From Metallyticus violacea (lineage: Eukaryota; Arthropoda; Insecta; Mantodea; Metallyticidae), in NCBI GenBank assembly GCA_030762175.1, contig CM060846.1:186674041-186738040 (forward strand): 64,000 nucleotides of DNA, in the 5' to 3' direction. Positions 1 through 12,892 of the stretch are shown one piece after another. The first letter of the stretch is position 1. Each line of letters opens with the position of its first letter. A model generated the notes under the pieces. That model ran no database searches. It was not told where the DNA came from and saw nothing but the letters and a program-made list of their open reading frames with translations. A program made the translations under genes and the position numbers.

Positions 1-630
1 CTTTCCAATATTTTCAACATGATACATATAGTTCATTTTCCTACTACAATAAATAAAATCTAAAATCATAATTGACAATACTTTTGTAAATTCAAACAGG
101 CTTAACTTCTCAATAACTTTGCTAGTTAACAGATTATTTTATTATAAAACTCTCAAGTTACATGCATAAAGGATTTGATCATAATGACCAAAATGAATAA
201 AACATATGAGATATCACAATAATAAATGAACAACACCTTAGCAACTTTTCTCATACCTTGGGACAAGAATTTTGGAATGATGTAAACTTACTTACAAATA
301 TATACTTTAAATTTAATAATTATTATATATCTTCAAAATTCATTTAAAAGCTTTCTTTACAGTTAAAGTTTGGCAAGTTTATAATAAATATACTCATAAT
401 GATTAGCTAATCACAGGAATTGAAAAATAGTGTGCATAGAAATGAAAACTATAAAAGGAGTTAGGGGCAGTAATGACATAAATCTAAAATATCACTATAA
501 ACACTAATGTAAAATACTTAAAAAGCAAGAGGAAACAAAAATTCTACATTATCAAAAGCATATTGATTAATCAAACCACAAATGCAGAACTATATGGGGT
601 ATTATAAAGAGTGAAACAGGCAAAACTGTT

Positions 631-1660
631 ATGGTGCAAAATGCTGTTACATTAAACATAGGCAGCACAGAAATTAAACTATCAGATAAAATAGTTAACA
701 TGTTTGATAAATTTTTCTTGAACATTACCAGTGTATTCAATATAAACTTTTGGAATAAAGAGGAAGCCCTAAATTTTTTGCCATCTGCTTTTATAGATAA
801 TATTGCTGAATTTAAAATTAAAAGTGCAATCTCATTAGAAATAGTTAATGCATTCTTTAAACATAAAGATCTGAAAAGGATAAAATGAAACTAGAGCCAC
901 AGTTATAAAAGCATGCTCCAGTTTATAAGTGCATTCAGTATGCCACATGTGTACTGAGTTCTGTAAGTTTTAAATTTTAGCATAGTAAAAGTTGTATGTC
1001 AGAAATTTGAGAAGTATGATGTTAACTATTATAAGCTAATAACTTTAACATCGCTTTCCAGCAAACTGTTTGAAAAAATTTTGTTATTAAGTTTAATAGA
1101 TTTCCTTAACTAGATGGTATACTAAATAAATAGCAACATGGTTTTAAAAAGGGACTATGTACTATAAGAGCAGTAATAGACTTCATTCACCAAAGTTTGA
1201 TAATTTTGATGAGGGGTTCAAAACATCTGGAATATTCTTAGATTTAAGTAAGGCATTTAAGTGTCTCTCATGAGAAAATGATTAATAAATTGGAACCTTA
1301 TGGAATTAGGAGGAAAATATGTACATTATTGTAGTCATACTTTAACAATAGGAAGATATATACATCTGAACCTAAATCTGTGACCTCAGGACTGGAGTGC
1401 CACATTGTTTAGTTTAGGATCCTTTGTTCTTTCTATATATGTGTGTGTGTATAAAAATGATTTACAAAAATCCGTAACAAGTAACCTAGTGTCTTATGCT
1501 GGTGATATCTCAATGTTATGCTGCAGCAAATCCTTAGTCCAGTTAGAAACAACATTACATCATCTTTAAAAGCAGCATCTGATTTATCTGATTATTTAAA
1601 GGGCTAATCCAAAAGTCAACCAAACATATAAAGTTCTTGTTTATGTATGATCTGGAGAGA
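631..1660 (+). pseudogene. CR1/Jockey-like LINE reverse transcriptase remnant
   Basis: A broken piece of a non-LTR retrotransposon ORF2, between the endonuclease and the RT core. The open part (631-885) reads like the linker that precedes RT in these elements: KLSDKIVNMFDKFFLNITSV, then SAISLEIVNAFF. Further on, in shifted frames, are YKLITLTSLSSKLFEKILL (RT block NYRPIsLtS..skifEk) and GIFLDLSKAFKCLSHEKMI (RT block A, LDLSKAFD.v.HeiL). Stops and frameshifts are frequent and the catalytic YADD was not found, so the copy is dead. The ends were not defined; the fragment fades before the PLE sequence at 1.73 kb. Confidence 0.6.
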
Positions 1661-1730
1661 ACCTAGACATGACAGAAAAATTATGATTATTTAGCAAAAT
1701 TTTAGGACCTAAAGTATATTGTATATCATA

Positions 1731-1836
1731 TTGTATGATTCAGTTGAACTACACACTCTTAGTTCAACTGAATCATATAATGATATCAATTAATATGATT
1801 AGCTTCACGTGCAAGTTCCAATTTACATTTAAGTCA
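1731..1836. mobile_element. PLE-A terminal fragment with a 17-bp hairpin
   Basis: The same terminal sequence as the PLE-A elements at 25.8-26.1 kb and 19.25-19.31 kb (GAATCATA..ATGATATC, then a tail ending ACATTTAAG). The first part is a perfect hairpin: arms 1734-1750 and 1761-1777, loop ACACACTCTT. It looks like a PLE-A palindrome from which the central hammerhead segment has been lost. No target duplication was seen. Confidence 0.6.
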
Positions 1837-1842
1837 TAAACT

Positions 1843-1945
1843 CTAGTTTTGCATAATTCAACAGTAAGTGGAACATAAGATATCGAATTGACTTACTAGA
1901 TAATTAAGAATATATTAGTCACTTCACTGAATTGGTTCCAAAGCA
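1843..1945 (+). mobile_element. PLE-B 3' tail fragment
   Basis: Matches the outer tail of the PLE-B pair at 23.72-23.83 kb: CTAGTTTTGCATAATT, then ACTAGATAATTAAGAA.ATATTAGTCACTTCACTG. The fragment starts close to the predicted hammerhead cleavage point of that family. Confidence 0.6.
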
Positions 1946-2735
1946 AAATGAAATTTTATATTTAATGGTGCATTGGTTTGTAAACTAGCACCACTAAGTA
2001 TATTGGTAGGCAGTTGTTGGTTATGAAAAGTAAAGCAGTTTACAAAAGCAATTCTCAAATTTATTATATGTTCAAGATCTCTAGGACATGAAGCAGAAAT
2101 TTCCAACCAGTGGTTGCCTATCTCAAAATACTCCATTTAAACTCATTTATCATCTGGTGTCAGGGATATTCTTTATTATCAATAAAAGAACAGCACTTAC
2201 ATTCATTCTGGATACTATAGATAACTAGCCAAATCTGATTTTTTGTGGTGCTTATTTAGTTGCAATAGATGTTCAATTATGTAAAGAAAAAATATAAACA
2301 GAAAACAGTTAGCAAATAAATGTACTGATCAAAAACTAACATAAAGAAAAATATATATAAGTAATGTATGAAAGTCAAAAAAACTGACAATCAGAGCAAC
2401 TTACAGGGTTGTGGATGATAAACATGGTAGCATTTAAACTCATAGTGCTTCTATCTTTCCTGTGGAAGAATCTAAGTAAATAGGAAATAGAAGAGATACC
2501 TCCTGATCTTTGAGTAACAATGCTAATGTTTGGAGGAACACAAATGAGCATTTAGTGCTTGAGGGAAAAATATTCTGTTAGGTTTTATTAGCTATTGGTT
2601 TTGTGATTACAGGCTTGTGTAAATGACATTATTGTTTACTAGCTTTAACTGACCTATTACCAAAAACTGAATAAAAGGTTTTGGTTAATATTATTATATT
2701 CATGATTTTGTTTTTTAATATTAGTTGGTTTTTAC

Positions 2736-3176
2736 CTATGCTCCAGTTTTGTTCTGTTGTACGGCGTTCTAACACAAAATGTGTAATTGGGCAGCCTCCA
2801 TTATTCCATCTTTCTAGATGAAGAGTAAGGGCATGTGGAGAACTTGATACAGCATGAGACGTAGAAGGAGCCTTTGGCTCATCACCAAGAGTCTGAACTT
2901 CTAATGTAGAACTTTGTTCTCCTATACCAACCAAGTTATGAGCTGCAATTGAGAACTGATAAAGTGTTCCACATTTCAAATGAGTAATTGTTTGTGACTG
3001 AGTATGCCAAGGTAATTGCTTCTCCATCCATTCCTCTTTTCCTGTTTCAACAGGTCTGTATTGCAGAATGTAGCCTTTCAGATCTAATATTCCAACTTCA
3101 GTTAGAGTGTTCCACTGGAGAGTTATATTGTTCCATCCTACTGCTACAACCTTCAGTTTAGGAGGAGAAGGTGGCA
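2736..3176 (-). CDS. Dscam-family exon: FN3 domain 5 and first part of FN3 domain 6
   Basis: Exon of 441 bp with acceptor TCTTTACAG before 3176 and donor ATAG|GTAAAA after 2736, phase 1 to phase 1. The first domain begins VPPSPPKLKVVAVGWNNITL with a core tryptophan, continues GYILQYRPVE and LKCGTLYQFSIAAHNLVGIG, and ends LGDEPKAPS. The second domain starts after it and contains WNNGGCPITHFVLERR, very like the FN3-6 strands of Dscam (WxNGGCPIxxFVxEyR), then stops at the donor. The rest of FN3-6, the transmembrane segment and the cytoplasmic tail must lie beyond position 1. The open frame runs past the donor into intron; I end it at the GT because the FN3 match stops there. Confidence 0.85.
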
Positions 3177-6100
3177 CTGTAAAGAGAAACATAAATGAGC
3201 TCTAAAGCTTGAACTCACAAAACTAAAATATATTTTGCTGATTAGTTCCAGATTTTTATATTTGCTTATGCATAAAAGATTATTTATATTTGCTTATGCA
3301 TAAAATATATTATATACTTATATATAATTGAATGACATATATGAAATAGAAGAGAGAATTTCACACTTATTCACACAAATAATATAGGCCTGTAGCGTGA
3401 AATATTTAATTTGATATAATTCCTATCAAATGCTCTTAATAATATAAAAAGTAACATTACTTTTTGCTTATCATTCACAGATATTTTTATAGTTCTGTGT
3501 TTTGCATTATATTGATATATACTTTATAATATTAAAATCTAAAAGCAGTATTTGTAATTTAATAATATAAGATCTCAAGTTATATTTTGCATTGATTATT
3601 AATATTTTAATTATATACATTGTGTTCTGCTCACAGGTACACTATAACCAAATTGTAATATTGTAAATATTTTAAAATAATTAGCTCCTCAGTGCCATAG
3701 GGAGTTTACTAGTTAAAAGGAATTATTTTTTATGACTATTAAGTGAAAGCAGAAGGTAATCACTGCTAAATAACTAATGTATTATGACTGGAAAAAAGTA
3801 AAAAGCAAAATACCTACTTGTGCTTAAGATACCCTTCGTTTGTTCTAATTATGATTTATTCAAGTATATTTGCTGTGGAATATTTTTGCAAAATGATGAA
3901 TTTTATGAAATGTATGGTACTGCTTTAATGGCTATGGGAAAAATAACAAAGATATTCTGTGAAAACTGGACAAAGTGGCAGACACAAAAGAAAGCTTTCT
4001 CCACAACAGTTGTTTCCAATATTTGAGATATAATCAAAAATCAGACTACAAATCTACCAGTAGGTTAAGCAATCAAATGAATATTTTAGTTGATTCTTTG
4101 CATTTTGCTCTGAGATTGATTTTTAGTTATACCCATATCTTATTCAGGAAATGGACATAGAGGATAAAGGAAAAACAAGAACAAATAATGCATATGTTTT
4201 TAAAACTTAATTAGTGGAGTGTTGGGATATTTAAAGTATATGCTCTTTAGTGACAAAACCTGGTTCAACTTGAGTGATTCTCTTACAGGCAGAACTACAA
4301 TATTGCACATTCAAAAACCCCATTAATTTATTTAAATCCCTTTGTGCCCATAAAAAATAAAGGTGTCCAGATGTAGGATCACTGAACTTGGAAGGCATTT
4401 TGAATATGTGTGTCCACCAGCAATTCACTCCCAGCTTTATGCCTAATGGCAGAGAATGAACCTGGATGGTCTTTGACAGTTTTTCAAAACAGGGTAATTT
4501 CTAAATCAATACGCTGTACCAGATATTGATCCCAAGAATTAGGAATTTGCTGTGGGTACAGAAGTAACCACTACATCATAGAGGAACTAAAGAACATTGC
4601 TACTTCAATCTGGGAACTAAGCAGTAAAAAGCTTCATAAAGCAGTCAGAAATATGATTAATATCAAAACAGGTATGAAATAGAATGGTTATTTTCAACAC
4701 TTGCTATAATTTATAAGGCACCTATAATGAATAAGTCTTTAAATAATATCTATGATGCACTTTTAGGCTGAACACTTTGCATTAGGCTGTGTTATTGCTA
4801 TTTTTAGAGTAATATATTCATTGGTGAATCATCTATCTTGCATATTATCTCAATCCTTTTCCTTCTAGTATAATTAAGTGCAGAAATACCTCCTCTTTCT
4901 TATGGTAGTAAGTTTACATAGTTTCTATTTTAAATAGTGCTAACCTCAAAAACTTTTGACCACATAGTGATCTTATTTTGTAACTGAAATCAGTACTTTA
5001 TTTCAGGGAGCATTCTGCTTCCATGCTTTTGTTTGTGGTGGTTAAAATGTCAAGTTTCAGTCTCACGTTTAATAAGAAGTTATGTGAAATAACAAAAGTA
5101 TTTTTGTTTTATATATAAGATATATTAAAAACTCTAAGTTCTACTTTGAATGGTCAAAATTCAATGGGTGCCAGAGCAACAAATAGAGAGGATCTGGGGG
5201 CAGTCCTGGAGCAGTTGCTATATGTTGATACATGTAGTCAGCAAGTCACATAAAGACAAAGTTCATTGACAATCCTGCTAATTGTGAAAAGTGGACTGAA
5301 CATCTGACCATTGTAATTTATCACCAATTGTACAAGGTGTATGGCACAAAGACATTGAATGACTTCAAAGTTACAAGAGATGGTTCTGGTAATTTGCACA
5401 ATTGTACAAAGATCTCAATATTCTCTCCTCTATCATTATGCAGTATCTGTGCAGGTACATAGATCAACTGTTATGCAGTAAGTCAGTTAACCATTAGGTT
5501 TATATTTTCTGGATTATGCCATATCTTTGAATATATGCTGTTGATGTTTTGCACAAACTATTATGTGCTTTCCCAAAGTCATGATGAGATTGCAGTGCAT
5601 GTACCGTCTATAACAAATGACTGGAGAGGAGGAATGGAGTAACTATCTGCTCCTATATGGGGCTTGGGTAGGTTATGACTAACAGCTTGTTCTTCCAGAA
5701 GAGGTTTCCATATATTGTTAATATATACTTGTATTTGGGTCTCTGTTCAATTTGTTGACATTTCTTGTTTGTGCTCATTTCTATGGCTGCCCTGATATTT
5801 TTCATCATAAAAAATCCAATTTTTCTGATACTGCAACTTATTCAAAGTAAATGTGACATTTGCTCTAGATGGAGTATTCTGTGAGCATTGATTTCTGCAG
5901 TTTATTCTGGTAGATTTGTTTGGTTTCCTTATTGTTCAGAGAGGAACTGTTAATCCCATGTATACTGTGCCAAGGTATGCTGCATACTCCCAGAGAAGCA
6001 TGTGGATCTTCATGGTATTTTACTGGCCATAAAAATTGTAACTTGAGTGTGAAAGTGTCACATGTGAATGCATTCTTCTTCTTCAGTAATTCAGTTACTT

Positions 6101-6579
6101 TGTCTGTAAGTGTATGCAGAATAGTGCTGTTGAATTGAAAAATTTCTCCTAGTTACTATTTTCCTTGGCAGTTAAGCTTCTCATTTTGGATTGCAAGTGG
6201 TCTGTAAATGTTGTAGTTCATTATAGAGGATGCTTTGATTACTTTCACATATATCTTGGTTGATAATTTGTTGATAATGGTGCTTTGGTTGCAGGTGAGT
6301 GGTTGAGGTGGCATGCAAGTATCTGTGCGTTGGCCTTCAGTATACTGATTTTATTAGCACTGTCTTTTTTTCAATTTGAGAAAGTATATCCAATAATGTA
6401 AGAGAAAATTTGTTTCATCTTCAATACTGAACTGGATATTAAATTGGATGTTGTGTGATTACTTTGGTCACTCAAGACTGTTTTCATTTACTGGCTATTA
6501 TAGTGAGCTGCTTTCCACCTTGTATAGAAAGCATTTGTTTCAGCATAATTTAAAATATGTTGTATAATTGCTAATGCAG

Positions 6580-6651
6580 TTGTTGATGTTGTTGTTGTTG
6601 TTGTTGTTATTGTTATTGTTATTGTTATTATTATTATTATTATTGTTGTTG
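6580..6651. repeat. TTG/TTA trinucleotide repeat
   Basis: A run of TTG units passing into mixed TTA/TTG and back to TTG, in intron. Simple-sequence expansion. Confidence 0.9.
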
Positions 6652-7579
6652 AATCAGCTAAGCAGCAGAAGCTGATATATTATTTTTTTCCATTCATAAG
6701 TAATAGATTTATCTTTCTTTCTCCCTTACTTTTTATCTTCCAGACATATATTTTCTTCCTCTCTCTCTGTTCATTAACATAAGCAGTGCTGATGTATTTC
6801 AGCAAATCAGGGTAAATTTCCAATATAATTGAATCATTTTTAGAAGATGCTTAAAAAATATGGAGTATGCCTTATAGTTATGCTATATTATTTATGATAT
6901 TATGGAATTGTTGTTTATTCTTTGCCATATTTATTATTTATTTAAAATAAATGAATGATTCAGTTTCAACTGCAGTGTGAAAAGTATTTCAGTTTTGATT
7001 TTTATTCTGAAATGAAGGTTACCAAGTTTTAGCATTGATTACCAAGAATATGGGTTTTGAATAAAAATGTATTGTGAAATTTATCATTTTGTGACAAACA
7101 ATTGTGTTTCTCTTATAGCATTAATATTATCTTATATATGCTTTCATCAATGTTGCACTATGTGGTAAATGCCAAACCCTTCATTCTTACTAGAAATATG
7201 ATAGTAAAACTTTCATAGTTGAAATTATCATGTAACATAAGTATAAAAATACATTAGTATTTTAAGGCAAAATCAATGCAGCAAAAATAAACAGAATTCA
7301 AGAAGATTTGTAGCACAAGGCCAAAAGGAGTCAGGAAAAATGCTTAACCCATAACTACTGAGGTGCAGTTGTATAGACCAAATGATACCTTAAATTACTG
7401 CCAAAATTTTTCACCCAATTATGGATATTTTGAATCTGTAACACAAATGTGACTGAATAATGATGCAAGCATGTTAATTAGTGTGATGAAGACTTTGCTT
7501 AGAGGCAGATACAGAAAACCAAAGTAAAATGTCATCTTTCATATGGCAGACTCTAAAGGTCAAGGATGGGCAGCAGTGT

Positions 7580-7864
7580 AAAATGAATGAATGGTGTTTA
7601 ACGCCCGTTTTTGCTACATAGGCGCCACAGACAATGGATACTGATGATACATGAGATGAAATGATATATTGGGAAAGGAATAATTTTAAGGAAGGAAATG
7701 TTCCAGGTCTAAGTTTAGGGTACCTCCCCGGCATTTGCCATTTATGAGGACTGAGGAAAACCTGGAAAAAAACCTCAGTCAGGGAGGACGATCCTGGCGG
7801 GATTCAAACCCCATACCTCCGGCTCACGAGTCCGCGCCTTAACGACCTCGGCTACCCATGGCGG
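7580..7864 (-). mobile_element. tRNA-derived SINE
   Basis: Read on the minus strand, a tRNA-like head starts near 7862. The A box TAGCCGAGGTCGTTAAGGCG is at 7835-7854 and the B box GGGTTTGAATCCC at 7799-7811, most like the tRNA-Leu/Ser class. A conserved body follows with GAGGTTTTTTTCCAGG, GGCAAATGCCGGGGAGG and TTTCCTTCC, of a kind I associate with arthropod SINEs. The 3' part reads AAACGGGCGTTAAACACCA and runs into CATTCATTCATT, probably the simple-repeat tail. The same 3' part recurs at 19.55 kb. It is not a functional tRNA gene because the acceptor stem is absent. Confidence 0.75.
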
Positions 7865-8149
7865 TCAGAGCAGCAGTTTAAAGTTTCTATAGAGATAATC
7901 CAGAGATAAACAAGCTAAATTTCATAAAGAACTTGACTAGAAGAACCACACCTATAAAGAATAATGCGTAATACAAAGATAGACTGTGAGTTAAGATTAT
8001 ATTCAAAGAGCCCTGGAAGTAATATTTGATTTGAATTAATTCAGCAATTAATTATACATTCAAATTTATACTTTTCCTTGCTACATTTGCAACAATTTAC
8101 ATAACTTCATTATTACATCAATTTGTGAATTATACATTTTCAAGCTAGG

Positions 8150-9745
8150 TTATATGGTTTACCAAAAATTCACAAAACTGGAAATGGTATGCGCCCTATC
8201 ATTAACAACATCAATACTCCCTCTTACTATTTAGCAAAATGGTTAGCTAATAGATTCAAGGCATTACCAAAATTTCAAACCAGGAGCATAAATAATTCAT
8301 ATCAGTTAATAGAAAAAATTAAAGACATACAATTGCACCCCTCTGACACTCTTATATCTTTCGATGTAGAATCTCTGTTTCCTAGCATACCAAAAGAAAA
8401 ACTCCTGATTTATCTACATGATTGGCTAAAAACAAGTGGAATTAATGATATACACATAAAAGAATACATCAAACTGACAGAAATTTGCATAAACCAAGCC
8501 TTTTTCACTTTTAAAGGAAAATTTTATAAACAACAAGCAGGACTTACAATGGGCAACCCCTTATCTCCATTTCTAGCTAACCTCTTCATGAGTAGATTTG
8601 AAACACACATCAACACAGCGTTTCCATTCATATTTAAGGTATGGTACAGATAAGTGAATGATATATGGGCCATAGTTGACAAAAAACTCATTGACGATGC
8701 CTTAAAACTTCTAAATATTCAAGATAAAAACATTTCATTTACATACGAAATAGAAACAGATAACATGCTGCCATTCCTGGATATTAAAATAATGAAATGC
8801 CAAGAAAAACTTAAATTTGGAATATACAGAAAGAATACACATGCAGATAATCACATCAAAGCTGACAGTTTTAACCCTACAGCACACAAACATGCAGTAA
8901 TTAACAGTTTAACACACCGGCTAGTTAACCTACAAATTAGCAAAGAAAAATATTTTAAAGCATACAAACAAATAGAAGAAACAGCAGTTAAAAATGGTTT
9001 TAAAAAAGAACTAGTACATAAAAAGGTGCAGAAATTCAAGAGACAAAAACATATCAAAGAAACCACAACACTTTCAGCAAAAAAAGATAAACGTATTTTT
9101 AAAAAATTCACATATCATCCATGGGCCACAAAAAAATTTCAGAATATTCTTAAAGATTTTAATATCAGGTTGGCACCGATTAATAGATTTAATGTTAAAA
9201 ATTTACTGATAGATAATGCTAATGATAGTATTCCACAAGAAGAAAAATCAGGTATTTACAAAATAAACTGTGCAGAATGTGAAAAAAATCTACATTGTAA
9301 AAACAAAGAGAAACATAGGCACACGGTTAAAGGAACATTTCAGGAACCTAAAGTACAAGCACATAGAGAAATCAGCAGTAGCATATCATTTTTGGACACA
9401 AAATCACGACATAATAGATAAAACAAAATTATTAAAATCAGTACAAGGACCTACGGAATTAGCAACCTGGGAGAAAATCTACATCTACAAATACAAAGAC
9501 AGCATAATGAACTTCGACATTGTCGGGGATGAAAACATAAACTACAAGTTTATCACACCACCACCAGAGCAGAATATACATTCCCACAGCTCAACGAATG
9601 ATCCGACAGTTGAACTTTAGCATGGCTGAAGATGGGAACTAAATGTTCTTGAAACCGGTTCCATACATTTATGAAAAGTAAGTGCAGCTTTAAGAGTGTG
9701 TAGTTCAACTGAATCATACAATGATATCAATTAATTTACATTTGA
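8150..9745 (+). pseudogene. PLE-A copy 1: Penelope-like RT and GIY-YIG endonuclease, broken
   Basis: A Penelope-like retroelement ORF, encoding a reverse transcriptase joined to a GIY-YIG endonuclease. The RT starts in the ARLYGLPKIHKTGNGMRPI block, upstream of the first ATG at 8189. It continues with SFDVESLFPSIPKEKLL (motif A), GLTMGNPLSPFLANLFM (motif B), the catalytic box near 8652, and LPFLDIKIMKC with YRKNTHADNHIK. The endonuclease has GIYKINCAECEK then KIYIVKTKRNIGTRLKEH. Defects: a TAA at 8651-8653 replaces the Y of YVDD, the next box reads VND, a frameshift near 9285 splits the endonuclease, and YIG is YIV. The N-terminal region is missing. A hammerhead motif and PLE-A tail follow at 9.62-9.74 kb. 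Confidence 0.85.
9622..9664 (+). ncRNA. Hammerhead ribozyme motif (PLE-A copy 1)
   Basis: Order: stem I ATGG (9622-9625), core CTGAAGA (9626-9632), an extra T, stem II GGGAAC/GTTCTT with loop TAAAT, GAAA (9651-9654), a minimal loopless stem III ACCGGT, T17 at 9660, then stem I partner CCAT. All invariant core bases are present. The closing pair of stem II is a G-U wobble. Cleavage is predicted after 9660. Hammerheads in PLE terminal repeats are established knowledge. Confidence 0.75.
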
Positions 9746-12622
9746 ATTATTCATATGATCCATCAGGACCCATAAGGAGCAACCACTGACAAGGGGAAAT
9801 GCCTAAGAAGAAGAACATGCTATACACTATCATAATATTGTATTAAAATTTTAATAAATTGAGCAGTAATTTGAAGATTAATGATAGTTTACTTGGTAAA
9901 AATGCTTTGTGTTTATAGCAGATAAAATTTTGCATAACTGATTTTGAGCAGTAGGCAACATTAAGTTTAGTTGTAGCAATTATGCAGGCTAATCCTTTGC
10001 GTGTTTTCATATAAATCCCAAAAGTTCATCATTTGATCTCAAGCAGTTACTTTTTTTTTATACTCTTGAACAAGAATTTTTCTATTGCTACTCCTCTGAC
10101 ACAGATAATTAAAAACTGATAGGTAGCTGTCAAGAACTACTAAATGAAACACCATTAGTATTTGCACATTCATACCCTTTGTCGTCATATTGTTCAGTAC
10201 TTACATTATTTAAGCCAGAACATTACAGAATTATTCTATTTTGTTATAATATTATTATATTGAATTACTTTTATTCAGAAGTACTGACACAATAGAGTGT
10301 AAAAAAAATGTATACCAGAATTTTATGTTCACAGAATAAAATCATGAAGGTGTGAAAAGGAAAATTGAAGGTGATTCTTAAAGACAAGTGGGCAAGGATA
10401 TGAGTTTGTATTAAACTATTCTTAAGAAAAAGATTCAACTGCTGTACATTATTTATTAATATCTAGGTAAACCAATAATAAAAATGATAAAACAATAAAA
10501 TAAAGAAAAAATTTCCCCGCATGTACACATTTATTTCACAACTTTAAAAATAAACATGATTTCTTTTTTTTTTCTTTGACAATAGAAATAAAAATATGTA
10601 AACAACGTTATAAATAATTACATTACAATAAAAACTACTTTATTTTTAACTACTGCATAATTTCATCTTATGTTTTAGGCCTTGATACTACATATATGTA
10701 TTTATCTGCATTTTAAGGCATTTTATTTGCAGGGAAAAGTACAAAGTATTTGGGAATATTAAGAGAGCACTTACTGAAGAAATGGATAGGAAACTAGCTC
10801 ACTGGTTTAGGGTCATAGATGTTATATTCTACAGCAGTGCAAGGAAACAGTTGTTGAGAATTTCCTAAGGGTTTACTAAAGCAAACCATTGCTGATAGAT
10901 TCAATAAAGATAAATGCTTGTTGGATTGTCAAATGAATATGAATATGGACTTCTGTAAGTAGTACCAACTGAGTGTTAAACTCTCTGAGCCATAAAGCCT
11001 ATGACTGCAGAGTTTTAACAAGCTGCAAGTTAGTTATTTCTTCAAAAACCTAAAGGAAGCATATAAAGGACACATTTTTCATCTTGTAGAATTTTTAACA
11101 TGAATGAGTAATACATTACATATGTTCTAAATAAACTATCTAAAATTATAAGCCCAATGGATGAGAAGAATGTGTGAAAAGAGTCATCTGCAGAAAGAGG
11201 AAAACTGGTTGCAGTAGTGTGCTGTATTGGGCTACAGAAATTTGTGTTCCTTCAGCAATTATATTTCTGAGGAATAGGAGACACACTTCAGAGATGTGGC
11301 AGCTTATTTGCTGAGTCACATTTCAGAAACTGGTCACATAAACATGGTTTTAACCATTGAATGACTTTTACTTTACCAGTACCAAATTAAGGCTTCATTA
11401 GAGAATCCAGTGTTCTTATCTTTGACAACTTCTATATGCAATATATTTGAAATTCTGCAGAAAAACATTTTGCACTTCTATCAATTCTTTCATGTACGAC
11501 ATAAACTCTAACCTTTTGATTCTTAAAATTTGGCTCTTTAAAAACTTGCTTATGTATATGAAATAGACAAACACATGGTAAAATGTCCTGAAACTTCAAT
11601 ATGCAAAATCCTCCCAGGCAATCTTTCCAAAATCCAAACACTATGGTGACCATTTCTCTGATCAGAGTTCTTTGGCTTGCACTGGAATTTTTCCTATATA
11701 ATACTGAAAAGGTTAAGTACTCTGATTCCTCATATTAATAATGGAAGGGATTTCAGCATAGTATATGATCCCAGAAGAGCCAGAGATCCCACTAAAATCT
11801 GTGATTTCAGAACTCCGAAACTGGTGATTCAAGGACAATTTATAATGTCACCACTTTATTTGCTAGTTATTTCTGTTGAAGTTCTTGTTCAAACATGAGA
11901 GAGATAGAGAGATAGCTGGAGGAAGGTATGAGAGAGCAGCATTAAGAGCAGAAATAATTTCTGATTCTTACTACAAGGACTAGGTGAAGAAAATCTAACA
12001 GCATTAGCAAATTATAAAAAAATGAAAGGAAAAAGAACAGAGCTTCAGTCTTTAGAGGATACCAGATCTAACAATCCTTTGAATGCCATGCAGTTAATGT
12101 CAAAGATAAGAAAGAACAAACTAGAAATAGGGGGGGAAAGGGACCAAAGCAGAAGAAAAATTCTTTGCTGATCATTATGAATATTTTGATAAAATTTGTA
12201 AACAGCTATGGCAGGGGAGCTCTAACTATGATGAGGTGGATCCCTTTAGGTAAAACCTCTGTTTCTAGATGTTGTTTGGATGCAAACTGTTAGAAGACAA
12301 CATGGCATATTTGTAGCAGATTATTCAGTCAAGAGCATGAGTGTGTATAATGAGATTTATACTTTTCTATTTTATAAATATTTAATTTTTTTAATTTGCT
12401 GACTTATTATTAATAATGTAAATAAAGGTGCTAATGCTTGCCTGATTAATTACTTTGAAAATTTTGAGCTATTACTAAACTTATTTTTGTGCAAATTTTT
12501 AGCCTACTTTGCCTACATTGATAAACTATCTTTTCTTAATTTAGATAAACATTTAATAGAAGAATTAGTACTTGTATTAATACTGACAACATTTATTTTT
12601 ATATTTTAAAGAATGTACTTAC

Positions 12623-12892
12623 CTAGAGTCCTGAGAACATGAATTACTGCCTCAGCATGATGAATGTTACGCACATTGCAGGAATAATTTCCTGCATTTG
12701 ATAATGATATATTTTTAATGATTAGTGTGCCATTTGAAAGGATGTTTATTTGTTGCCCTAGTTGAATATTATTTCCATTAAAATTCCAATGTATTTCTGG
12801 TCTTGGATTGCCAACAACTCTACAATGGAAGACTACATCTGTCTTCCATGGTGCTGATACAGTAGTTGGAAAAGACAGAATTGCTGCAGGAA
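12623..12892 (-). CDS. Dscam-family exon: Ig domain 10
   Basis: One exon of 270 bp encoding a single I-set immunoglobulin domain, phase 1 to phase 1. The acceptor is TTCTTGCAG before 12892 and the donor CTAG|GTAAGT after 12623. Visible landmarks are VPAAILSF at the start, the first cysteine in VVFHCRVVGNPRPEIHW with the core tryptophan, and NAGNYSCNVRN with the second cysteine (the usual D of DAGxYxC is N). Three N-glycosylation sequons are present: NGT, NIS and NYS. Its place between FN3-4 and FN3-5 is the diagnostic position of Ig10 in the Dscam family. Inverted copies of one PLE family lie on either side (8.1-9.7 kb and 18.2-19.3 kb). Confidence 0.85.

Larger units (their letters stand above)
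1..2735 (-). other. Dscam intron downstream of the FN3-5/6 exon (partial)
   Basis: AT-rich intron. Positions 1-620 and 1950-2735 show nothing recognisable. A LINE fragment and two PLE ends occupy 631-1945. Confidence 0.6.
3177..12622 (-). other. Dscam intron, Ig10 to FN3-5 exon
   Basis: About 9.4 kb of intron. Recognisable content is a trinucleotide repeat near 6.6 kb, a SINE at 7.58-7.86 kb and a PLE-A copy at 8.1-9.7 kb. In 3.2-6.5 kb and 9.8-12.6 kb I see only AT-rich sequence with no supported gene. Short open frames at 3820-4160, 4231-4428, 5920-6138 and 11432-11898 match nothing I recognise. Confidence 0.7.

Noticed and set aside
1924..2136. Minus-strand 70-codon open frame
   Set aside because: Partly overlaps the PLE-B tail fragment and has no recognisable domain.
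3820..4428. Short open frames at 3820-4160 (plus) and 4231-4428 (minus)
   Set aside because: No recognisable family, splice signals or repeats; expected by chance.
5150..6400. Region with slightly less AT-rich sequence and short open frames
   Set aside because: Translated fragments on both strands matched no domain I could defend.
7793..7862. Possible tRNA gene on the minus strand
   Set aside because: A and B boxes are present, but there is no paired acceptor stem and it continues into a SINE body.
8851..9111. Minus-strand open frame within PLE-A copy 1, and its twin on the plus strand at 18825-19085
   Set aside because: Antisense shadows of the PLE reverse transcriptase. Their similarity to each other only reflects the two PLE-A copies.
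8029..9753. Possible target duplication of PLE-A copy 1 (ATTTGAATTAATTCA at 8029-8043 and ATTTGAATTATTCA at 9740-9753)
   Set aside because: Differs by a one-base indel, is AT-rich, and the left PLE end could not be recognised, so it is not counted among the seven.
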